From: Nitrospirota bacterium
GTDB lineage: Bacteria; Nitrospirota_A; Leptospirillia; Leptospirillales; Leptospirillaceae
Direction: 5' to 3'
Assembly: GCA_021838765.1 (NCBI GenBank)
Contig: JAKCCY010000008.1
Span: 1 to 42,454, forward strand
DNA length: 42,454 bases
Of this stretch, positions 35,804 through 42,454 are shown one piece after another. The position numbers were made by a program, and so were the translations under genes. Below the pieces are notes generated by a model. That model ran no database searches, was not told where the DNA came from, and saw only the letters and a list, made by a program, of their open reading frames with translations. How positions within the stretch are numbered: position 1 is the first letter of the stretch; each line of letters begins with the position of its first letter.

Positions 35804-38643
35804 TGGCACAAAGAAAGACTTCTCCATCACCCGCCCAATCACCCCGGAATGTTTCCCCGATGGACTCCATCGTTATCAAGGGAGCACGGCAGCACAACCT
35901 GAAGAATCTGGACATTTCTCTTCCCAGAAACAAGCTGGTGGTGATTACAGGCCTTTCAGGTTCAGGAAAAAGCTCTCTCGCCTTTGATACCCTTTATGCC
36001 GAAGGACAAAGACGCTATGTAGAATCTTTATCTGCCTATGCCAGACAGTTTCTGGAAATGATGGACAAGCCTGATGTCGACAGCATTGACGGCCTTTCTC
36101 CAGCAATCGCCATCGACCAGAAAGTCACATCAAAAAATCCAAGGTCGACTGTGGGAACGGTCACAGAGATTCATGACTATCTGAGACTCCTGTTTGCCCG
36201 TATCGGCCATCCCCATTGCCCCTCATGCGGACAGTCAGTCAGCCCACAGACCGTAACCCAGATGGTCAATGGGTTGATGGAGGGACCCGAGGGAGAAAAA
36301 CTGGTCATTCTCGCCCCGACCGTTTCAGACAGGAAAGGGGAGTACAGAAAAGAAATTGCAAGGATCCTGAAAGAAGGTTTTACCCGGATACGTCTTGATG
36401 GCGTCATCATGCCTATCGAAGAAATCACCGAAATCGACCGAAAAAAAACGCACCGGATTGAAATCGTCATTGACCGGATCTCCCTGAGGGATGGAGTTCG
36501 TCAAAGGCTCGCCGAAAGTATCGAGACAGGACTGACTCATGGTGGAGGGATGGTCATCGTCCATCGTCCCGACCAAAAAACAGATGTCATCCTGTCCGAG
36601 CGCCAGGCCTGCACAACTTGCAACATCAGCCTTCCGGAAATCACGCCCCGGCTCTTCTCCTTCAACTCCCCCTACGGGGCCTGTTCCAAATGCTCGGGTC
36701 TCGGAGTCCTTCTCGAAGTCGACCCGACACTTCTTGTTCCCTACCCGGACCTTTCCATTGCAGAAACGGCCATCAAGATACTTGAACACCGTGCATTTTC
36801 CGATATCAGAAACCGCTTCATGAAATTCCTTGAGCTCTCGGGAATATCCCGGTTTACCCCGTTCGGAAAGCTCCCTGCATCAGAAATCGACATGATTTTT
36901 CATGGAACATCTCCTGAGAAGGGATCACCGCAAGGCATCCGCTTTGCAGGCCTTCTCGGCTTTCTGCAGGACCTTTACCAGAAGGGGAACATCTCCATAT
37001 GGGCAAAATCCGAGCTTGAAAGCGTCATGTCCGAAAAAGATTGCGACAGCTGCGGAGGAGCCCGCCTGAACCCCGAAGCCCTTGCTGTTCTGGTATCAGG
37101 GCTTTCGATCCGGGACTTTTCCAATATGACCATTCATCAGGCATCATGCTTTATTGACCAGATGTCTCTTTCTGAAAAAGAAAAAACCATCTCCGAAAGG
37201 ATTTTGAAAGAAATCCGCTCACGTCTCAATTTTCTCCGGGAGGTCGGTCTTGAGTACCTGACCTTATCGCGAAGCGCAGGAACACTCTCCGGAGGAGAAT
37301 CACAGAGGATCCGGCTGGCAACACAGATCGGATCCGGCCTCACAGGGGTACTCTATATTCTCGATGAGCCCTCCATCGGACTTCACCCAAGGGATAACCA
37401 GAAACTTCTGAAAACGCTTCTTCATCTAAGGGACATAGGAAACACGGTCATTGTCGTAGAACATGATGAAGAAACCATCCTGCTCGCCGATGATGTTGTT
37501 GACATGGGACCGGGTGCAGGTCGCATGGGAGGAGAGGTCCTCTCCCACGGCACTCCGGAGGAAATTCGCAATGACCCGAAATCCTTGACAGGAGACTACC
37601 TGTCCGGACGGAAAAGAATTGAGCGCAAGCAAAACCACCAGAAGCCTTCAGAGTGGCTTTCCATCATTGGGGCTTCAGAACACAATCTCAGGAATATTGA
37701 TGCCCACTTTCCTCTCGGGATGCTGACAGTCGTCACCGGAGTCTCAGGGTCGGGCAAAAGCACTCTGGTCATTGATATCCTTTACAAGCGACTGGCAAAG
37801 GTCTTCTCCCAGGGAAGGGAAAAACCGGGAAAGTGCCGGGAACTGCGTGGCGTGGACAAGATCGACAAGGTCGTTAACATCGACCAGAGTCCTATCGGCC
37901 GGACTCCCCGTTCGAATCCGGCCACATATACCGGAGTCTTTACCCCCATCAGGGATCTTTTCTCCCAGGTTCCAGAATCACGGGCCAGGGGCTATGAGCA
38001 AGGCCGCTTCAGCTTCAACGTAAAGGGAGGCCGCTGTGAGGCATGCCAGGGCGACGGAGTCCTGAAGATCGAGATGCATTTCCTCCCGGATGTCTATGTC
38101 ACATGCGACCAGTGCAACGGTCTTCGATACAACAGGGAAACACTGGAGATTCTTTACCACGGAAAAAACATTTCGGAAATTCTCTCCATGACTGTAGAGG
38201 AGGCCCTCGAGTTTTTCGCACCGGTTCCGGTTGTCCGTTCAAAACTGTTGACACTTCGGGATGTCGGACTGGACTACATCCACCTCGGTCAGGCCGCAAC
38301 GACCCTCTCCGGAGGAGAAGCACAACGAATCAAGCTGTCCAAGGAACTCTCCAGAAGATCAACAGGAAAGACCCTTTATATCCTGGATGAACCCACTACC
38401 GGCCTACACTTTGCCGATATCCAGAAATTGATGGATACACTTCACACACTTGTCGAGCAGGGAAATACAGTCATCATCATCGAACATAACATCGATGTCA
38501 TACGGTGGGCGGACCATCTGATTGATCTGGGCCCAGAAGGTGGCGACAGGGGTGGGGAAATTGTTACGACCGGCTCTCCGGAGGAGGTCCAGAAAAACAG
38601 GAAATCCTATACAGGAGAGGCGTTACGGAAAAGGACCATTTGA
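35803..38643 (+). CDS. uvrA: Excinuclease ABC subunit A (UvrA)
   Basis: A 946-residue DNA-damage sensor for nucleotide excision repair with two ABC ATPase modules. The Walker A motifs are GLSGSGKS (about 49-56) and GVSGSGKS (about 646-653), with signatures LSGGESQRIRLATQIG and LSGGEAQRIKLSKEL. The zinc modules are visible as CTTCNISLPE with CSKCSGLG and as CEACQGDG with CDQCNGLRYN. The start at 35803 overlaps the lolA stop (TGATG) and has AAGGA eight bases upstream; the usual family start would be near residue 20 (MDSIVIKGARQHNLKNL), so there is an N-terminal extension. Confidence 0.98.
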   Translation: MAQRKTSPSPAQSPRNVSPMDSIVIKGARQHNLKNLDISLPRNKLVVITGLSGSGKSSLAFDTLYAEGQRRYVESLSAYARQFLEMMDKPDVDSIDGLSPAIAIDQKVTSKNPRSTVGTVTEIHDYLRLLFARIGHPHCPSCGQSVSPQTVTQMVNGLMEGPEGEKLVILAPTVSDRKGEYRKEIARILKEGFTRIRLDGVIMPIEEITEIDRKKTHRIEIVIDRISLRDGVRQRLAESIETGLTHGGGMVIVHRPDQKTDVILSERQACTTCNISLPEITPRLFSFNSPYGACSKCSGLGVLLEVDPTLLVPYPDLSIAETAIKILEHRAFSDIRNRFMKFLELSGISRFTPFGKLPASEIDMIFHGTSPEKGSPQGIRFAGLLGFLQDLYQKGNISIWAKSELESVMSEKDCDSCGGARLNPEALAVLVSGLSIRDFSNMTIHQASCFIDQMSLSEKEKTISERILKEIRSRLNFLREVGLEYLTLSRSAGTLSGGESQRIRLATQIGSGLTGVLYILDEPSIGLHPRDNQKLLKTLLHLRDIGNTVIVVEHDEETILLADDVVDMGPGAGRMGGEVLSHGTPEEIRNDPKSLTGDYLSGRKRIERKQNHQKPSEWLSIIGASEHNLRNIDAHFPLGMLTVVTGVSGSGKSTLVIDILYKRLAKVFSQGREKPGKCRELRGVDKIDKVVNIDQSPIGRTPRSNPATYTGVFTPIRDLFSQVPESRARGYEQGRFSFNVKGGRCEACQGDGVLKIEMHFLPDVYVTCDQCNGLRYNRETLEILYHGKNISEILSMTVEEALEFFAPVPVVRSKLLTLRDVGLDYIHLGQAATTLSGGEAQRIKLSKELSRRSTGKTLYILDEPTTGLHFADIQKLMDTLHTLVEQGNTVIIIEHNIDVIRWADHLIDLGPEGGDRGGEIVTTGSPEEVQKNRKSYTGEALRKRTI

Positions 38644-39551
38644 TGTTTCCGAAAATTGGGAGGAGTATCATGACACCAACAGGTGTCATGACGCTTTCCC
38701 TGTCAACCAATATTTTTCTCGCGCTGGCAAAGATCACCTGGAGCCACAGGATTCATTCGGTATCCATGCTGGCAGATGGATATCATGCCCTTCTGGATTC
38801 AGTCTCCGGAATCCTTTGCCTCGCAGCCCTTCTCGTTGCGCAAAAGCCACCAGACAGAGACCACCCCTATGGCCATATCCGCTTTGAAGCCCTGGCACAG
38901 CTTGGCGTAAGCGGGCTTCTTCTTTTCACAGGCTATGAGGTTCTCTCAAGAACATACGATCAGTTCCACAGCCAGATCACACCAACTGTCACTGCCGGCT
39001 CCTACGCCATTATGCTTTTTGCCATGGCAATACAGACAGTCACAATGAATCTTGAAAAGGTCGTTTATCGAAAAACGGGAAACGCCCTTGTCCATTCAGA
39101 TGCCATGCATTTTCAGTCCGATATTCTTTCTTCATTTTCGGTGCTTGTAGGGTTGGTGGCGGCAGGATTCGGATATCCGGTCATCGATGAAATTGCAGGA
39201 CTCGCCATTGCGATCCTTATTGCACATTCAGGGTGGGAACTGATGATGGAAGGGACAAAAATTCTTTCGGACCACTCCCCCCTGGACCCACAGGAAATCA
39301 CAGAAATCGCACTCTCAACGCCGGGAGTCCAAAGCTGTTACCAGACCAGGTCCAGAGGATCATCATCCCATATCACCATGGACATGACCGTTGGCGTGGA
39401 CGGATCCCTTTCCGTCTCGCAGGCCCATGGGATAGCCCATCTGGTTGAGAGTCGCATCAGGGAGAAACATCCCGCGGTTGTGGAGGTCATTGTCCACATA
39501 GAACCATCAAAAACAGAGGAGACCAATAATGTCAGTCCACATTCTCACTGA
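38643..39551 (+). CDS. Cation diffusion facilitator (CDF) family metal transporter
   Basis: A 302-residue inner-membrane transporter from the ATG at 38643, which overlaps the uvrA stop by one base; AAAGGA is seven bases before it. Six membrane segments are expected over about residues 10-205. The two metal-binding pairs are SMLADGYHALLDS and VHSDAMHFQSD, and DHPYGHIRFEA is a family hallmark. The C-terminal cytoplasmic domain (about 212-290) ends in a His-containing tail. It exports Zn2+, Fe2+, Mn2+ or Co2+; the particular metal cannot be determined. Overlap with pdxA is 23 bases. Confidence 0.9.
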   Translation: MFPKIGRSIMTPTGVMTLSLSTNIFLALAKITWSHRIHSVSMLADGYHALLDSVSGILCLAALLVAQKPPDRDHPYGHIRFEALAQLGVSGLLLFTGYEVLSRTYDQFHSQITPTVTAGSYAIMLFAMAIQTVTMNLEKVVYRKTGNALVHSDAMHFQSDILSSFSVLVGLVAAGFGYPVIDEIAGLAIAILIAHSGWELMMEGTKILSDHSPLDPQEITEIALSTPGVQSCYQTRSRGSSSHITMDMTVGVDGSLSVSQAHGIAHLVESRIREKHPAVVEVIVHIEPSKTEETNNVSPHSH

Positions 39552-40569
39552 TTCCAAAAAACCGCTTGCGATCACCATGGGAGATCCCGGCGGGATTGGA
39601 CCTGAGGTCATCGTCAAGTCCTGGTTGAACACGGAGATCCAGAAGATCCAACGGATTGTCATTGGAGATCCTGAGGTCATGAAGGATGTCGCCCGCCGCT
39701 ACGAACCTTCACTCGTCGTCCGTACGATAAACGAAACCGATGCGTTTTCAAAAGACCCTGGAGTCATGGACGTACTTGTCCCAACTCTCGACAAGCCGCT
39801 TGAGTCCGTCCTCACGGAGTCAAACCGGCTCATGGCCGGAAGATGGTCCTATGCCTGCGTTAGACATGGAGTCGAGCTTTCCATGGCGCGAAAGGTCGCA
39901 GGCATTGTCACTGCCCCTCTGAACAAAAAAATGCTCCATGCCGCCGGATATCAATATCCCGGACACACAGAGCTGATCGCGGCACTGACCAATACCGAAC
40001 ATTACGGGATGATGCTCGTTGGCGGTCCGCTCCGGGTTATCCTCGTCACAACGCATATTCCGTTCAGGGATATTGCATCAAAGATCACAAAAGCCCGAGT
40101 TCTTGAAACGATTCGGCTTGCAAAACAGGCCACCGAATACCTGGGCCTTGAAAGACCGAAGATAGCGGTTGCTGCGCTCAACCCCCATGCAGGAGAGGCT
40201 TCACTCTTCGGAGACGAGGAGGCGACAAGCATTTTTCCTGCCATCCTCGAAGCCCGTTCCGAAGGGATCGAAGTGGATGGCCCCATTCCTGCGGATACCC
40301 TTTTTGCAAAGGCGGCCCAAGGCCGTTACTCAATCGTCGTCTCCCAATATCATGACCAGGGTCTCATCCCTCTCAAAATGCTCTCCTTCGGACAGGGGAT
40401 CAATGTTACCGTCGGGATTCCGATCATCAGGACTTCAGTCGACCATGGCACAGCCTATGATATCGTCGGAAAAGGGATCGCCAACCCGGGATCCATGACC
40501 GAAGCGATCAAGCTTGCCCATGACCTTGTTCTCAGGGTTGAAAAAACGGAAAACAAGATCGCTGATTGA
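39529..40569 (+). CDS. pdxA: 4-hydroxythreonine-4-phosphate dehydrogenase
   Basis: A 346-residue NAD-dependent enzyme of the DXP-dependent pyridoxal phosphate pathway. The motifs TMGDPGGIGPEV near residue 18, APLNKKMLHAAGYQYPGHTE, NPHAGEASLFGDEE and HDQGLIPLKML with TSVDHGTAYDIVGKG give the metal-binding histidines and the active site. The substrate route depends on DXP from Dxs, which is encoded on the other strand. GAGGAG lies seven bases before the ATG. The frame overlaps the CDF gene. Confidence 0.97.
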   Translation: MSVHILTDSKKPLAITMGDPGGIGPEVIVKSWLNTEIQKIQRIVIGDPEVMKDVARRYEPSLVVRTINETDAFSKDPGVMDVLVPTLDKPLESVLTESNRLMAGRWSYACVRHGVELSMARKVAGIVTAPLNKKMLHAAGYQYPGHTELIAALTNTEHYGMMLVGGPLRVILVTTHIPFRDIASKITKARVLETIRLAKQATEYLGLERPKIAVAALNPHAGEASLFGDEEATSIFPAILEARSEGIEVDGPIPADTLFAKAAQGRYSIVVSQYHDQGLIPLKMLSFGQGINVTVGIPIIRTSVDHGTAYDIVGKGIANPGSMTEAIKLAHDLVLRVEKTENKIAD

Positions 40570-40727
40570 ACACAGGAAAGAATCTTCCGGACTCAAGATT
40601 TCAAACGAACTCTCCGATAAGAGGGACGTAACGAGGAAAGAATTGCCCCGAGGCCCATGCTTTGGAGCAATCAAAAAACAAATTTATTTTTCAGGCGGTC
40701 AAGAGCCTGAATAAAAAGGAATCCGCC
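40570..40727. other. Spacer between pdxA and the outer-membrane protein gene, with a hairpin before the ribosome site
   Basis: The 158-base spacer carries a 7-base hairpin TTCAGGC/GCCTGAA (40690-40696, 40705-40711) just upstream of the AAGGA ribosome site at 40716-40720. It has no U-run after it on either strand, so it is not a terminator. It may be a 5' leader stem that stabilises the message of the downstream gene. A possible weak promoter is TTGGAG with TATTTT about 17 bases on. Confidence 0.4.
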
Positions 40728-41378
40728 ATGAAGAAAAAAACAATGTCACACGTCATCAAAATCTTTTCTGCCCTGTTTTTTGCCGGGATCGCTCTCTTTG
40801 GAGTTTTTTCCCCGACAAAAGCGTTTTCTGCGGTTGCCGCCAATGGGCAGTTGAACCTGATGATTTTCGGAAACTATGACTTCACCGCGCTGGATTCATC
40901 AAACCTTCCCACAAACCCCACCGGTCCCAATCAGACCTTTGCAAAGAGCTTTGAAAATGGTTATGGAGCCGGCATTGGCTTCGCTTACTGGATGACTGAC
41001 AATATCGCATTCAGGATGATGGCCCAGGGAAACATGTTTCAGGGAAATCAGACGGGACTCTTTGCAAGCGACTCGATCAAGTCGGCGCCCATCACAGCCG
41101 GGCTTGAATTCAATCTGCTCGGAGACCCTGAACACTTCCTTTATGCGGTCGTCGATGCGGGCGGGGCTTACCAGGAACTGGTGACCGGTGCATCAGCATT
41201 TGGCGGTACAGAGCTCTCACATGGCTGGTCAAGCTACGGGGATGCCGGAATCGGGATCAACTTCGCCTACTTCTTTGTCGAAGCCAAGGTCGCCTATCTT
41301 CCCCAGTTTGCCCCTCAGTACTCTCAAGGACAAAATGGCTCTTTTTATGTACCGATCACTGCTGGATTCAGTTTCTAG
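40728..41378 (+). CDS. Putative outer-membrane beta-barrel protein, function unknown
   Basis: A 216-residue protein from the ATG at 40728 (MKKKTMSHVIKIFS), with AAGGA seven bases upstream; the frame is open earlier but without a ribosome site. A signal peptide (cleavage about AFSA-V, residue 35) is followed by alternating polar and hydrophobic strands with many aromatic residues, such as GAGIGFAYWMTDNIAFRMMA and GDAGIGINFAYFFVEAKVAY, and it ends in phenylalanine (AGFSF), typical of barrel proteins inserted by BamA. It resembles small OmpA-like/OmpW-like barrels in layout only. A strong terminator follows directly. Confidence 0.75.
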   Translation: MKKKTMSHVIKIFSALFFAGIALFGVFSPTKAFSAVAANGQLNLMIFGNYDFTALDSSNLPTNPTGPNQTFAKSFENGYGAGIGFAYWMTDNIAFRMMAQGNMFQGNQTGLFASDSIKSAPITAGLEFNLLGDPEHFLYAVVDAGGAYQELVTGASAFGGTELSHGWSSYGDAGIGINFAYFFVEAKVAYLPQFAPQYSQGQNGSFYVPITAGFSF

Positions 41379-41409
41379 AACAAACGTCCCATCTGCCCCT
41401 TTTCAAGAG

Positions 41410-41441
41410 AAAGGCGTCGGGGAGTTTTCCGGCGCCTTTTT
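41410..41441 (+). terminator. Rho-independent terminator after the outer-membrane protein gene
   Basis: An 11-pair stem, AAAGGCGTCGG (41410-41420) with CCGGCGCCTTT (41429-41439; one G-U pair), and an 8-base loop run directly into a short T-run (CTTTTT). It lies about 30 bases after the stop codon. It separates this gene from the following DsbC/DsbG-like gene. Confidence 0.9.
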
Positions 41442-41512
41442 GCTTGACCAGAAAAAATGAACATGACACCATCCAAAAGTGCTGGACAAACCTCTTTTTG
41501 GAAGGGATCGAC

Positions 41513-42394
41513 TTGAAAACCTCTCCCGCAGTTCGCCCGCTTGCATTTCTTCCGGTCTTGCTTTTACTCCTGTTGACAACATGTCAATCTGCCCGGACAA
41601 CACCTCCCGGGATTATTTCAACGGAAAAGGCACAGCGTCTCCTTTCTGGTGTAACCAAGGGCAGGGTAACCGCAATCCGGACATTTAAAGGCCCTTCCGG
41701 ACTGACAGGGATATTGATCAAGGAAAACTCGAGCCATCTGGCTATCGTCTACTCGACAGGTGATGGGAAAACACTGATCGCAGGCACTCTCTTTGATAAA
41801 AACGGGGTCAACATCACAAAACAGTCGGCCGATGACTTTCTAAAGTCGGAACAATCCTCCACTGGCAAAAATGGTCGAAAAACCCGGCTACAGGAAGAAG
41901 ATTCCGCACCGATCAGGATTTCTTCCACCGCAACAGACCTCGTGGAACGAAACGCAACCTTCGTTTCACAGGGCACAGGAAATAATGTCCTTTGGATTTT
42001 CTTTGACCCGAACTGTATCTGGTGCCATCGACTGTTTGTCATGATCCATCAAAAACCCCTTCCGAAAACCATTGTCATCCGATGGATTCCGGTAGGCTTT
42101 CTCAAGCAGGATTCCATGGAAAAGGCCGCAGCCATCCTTAAAAATGGACTCAAAGAACTTACCCTTGACGAAATGAACTTTGATTCAAAAAATGAGGAAG
42201 GTGGCGCGCATATCATCCACTCCCGCAGACTCCAGGACAAGATCAAGGAAAATACCCGGATCCTCAAAAGCCTGGGAGAAGGCGGACTGGAAACACCGAC
42301 ACTGCTCTATCGCAAACAGGATTCAGCCTACATATTCCCCGGATTCCCTGACCGGCAGGAATGGTTGGCCATCCTCAATGATCTTTCCCCATAG
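41513..42394 (+). CDS. DsbC/DsbG-like thiol-disulfide protein, probable lipoprotein or exported
   Basis: A 293-residue protein from the TTG at 41513, with GAAGGG six bases upstream; the frame is open to 41444, but that start lies in the terminator tail. A hydrophobic N-terminal segment (about residues 10-21) ends in LTTC with C24, close to a lipobox but with threonine at the -1 position, where Gly, Ala or Ser is usual. The C-terminal domain has the CIWC active site (about 168-171) in IFFDPNCIWCHRL and the cis-proline loop ETPTLLY, as in DsbC/DsbG isomerases. The N-terminal half may be a dimerisation domain. It lies behind the barrel gene and its terminator, so probably has its own promoter, not identified. 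Confidence 0.8.
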   Translation: MKTSPAVRPLAFLPVLLLLLLTTCQSARTTPPGIISTEKAQRLLSGVTKGRVTAIRTFKGPSGLTGILIKENSSHLAIVYSTGDGKTLIAGTLFDKNGVNITKQSADDFLKSEQSSTGKNGRKTRLQEEDSAPIRISSTATDLVERNATFVSQGTGNNVLWIFFDPNCIWCHRLFVMIHQKPLPKTIVIRWIPVGFLKQDSMEKAAAILKNGLKELTLDEMNFDSKNEEGGAHIIHSRRLQDKIKENTRILKSLGEGGLETPTLLYRKQDSAYIFPGFPDRQEWLAILNDLSP

Positions 42395-42410
42395 TCAAGC
42401 AATAATCAAC

Positions 42411-42445
42411 TACCCGCCACTAAGCTTTTGCTGTAGTGGAGGTTT
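42411..42445. repeat. Strong imperfect hairpin at the window edge
   Basis: Six pairs CCACTA/TAGTGG enclose a second AGC/GCT pairing with a TTTT loop, giving a 9-pair stem with one bulged base, flanked by CC and GG. The surrounding sequence lacks a long T-run. Hairpins of this kind with CTACCCGCCACT-like flanks resemble the end structures of IS200/IS605-type elements, but no transposase or TnpB gene is in the window. Confidence 0.4.
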
Positions 42446-42454
42446 GCAGTTCAA

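Noticed and set aside
40690..40711. The hairpin before the barrel gene as a pdxA terminator
   Set aside because: It is followed by an A-rich stretch, not a T-run, on the plus strand.
1..42454. CRISPR arrays, tRNA or rRNA genes, prophage or toxin-antitoxin modules
   Set aside because: I saw no regularly spaced repeats, no tRNA-like sequences and no phage, recombinase or toxin-type open frames in any gap.

Overview
The window is a dense, housekeeping-type segment of a Gram-negative (diderm) bacterial chromosome at roughly 50% GC, with little sign of horizontally acquired cargo. Diderm character is read from LolA, TonB, an outer-membrane beta-barrel protein and a DsbC/DsbG-like protein. Having RNase Y and RNase J rather than RNase E, a complete 14-subunit-style nuo order, and a NuoF with extra ferredoxin domains is compatible with a deep-branching autotroph such as Leptospirillum (Nitrospirota). 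That assignment is inference from gene content and was not checked by any search.

Layout. Minus strand, about 11.5 kb down to 1: nuoA-B-C-D-E-F-G-H-I-J-K and the start of nuoL (cut by the window edge), encoding respiratory complex I. A good sigma70-type promoter overlapped by a dyad precedes nuoA, and a second candidate promoter lies between nuoE and nuoF. Minus strand, 24.6 to 11.8 kb: a long, tightly overlapped run rny-ymdB-xseA-xseB-ispA-dxs-tlyA-epimerase-cutA-M23 peptidase-secA (RNA decay, exonuclease VII, isoprenoid precursors, rRNA methylation, envelope peptidase, protein export). Minus strand, 30.1 to 24.8 kb: tonB-slt-coiled-coil gene-zapA, then a 6S RNA gene, then rarA.

Plus strand, 30.2 to 42.4 kb, divergent from tonB: rsmA-rnj-ftsK-lolA-uvrA-CDF transporter-pdxA, then an outer-membrane protein with its own strong terminator, then a DsbC/DsbG-like protein. 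The last 60 bases hold a strong hairpin that may be the edge of a small transposable element lying beyond the window.

How the genes work together. The nuo cluster makes the NADH:quinone oxidoreductase; in an iron- or nitrite-oxidising autotroph it may run in reverse to make NADH and possibly reduced ferredoxin. The two large housekeeping arms couple RNA turnover (RNase Y, YmdB, RNase J, 6S RNA), cell division and chromosome segregation (ZapA, a possible ZapB-like coiled coil, FtsK), envelope biogenesis (SecA, LolA, Slt, M23 peptidase, TonB) and DNA repair (UvrA, RarA, XseAB). I did not find a self-evident novel defence or mobile system. The most rewarding non-coding feature is the 6S RNA between zapA and rarA, and the most rewarding protein feature is the architecture of NuoF.
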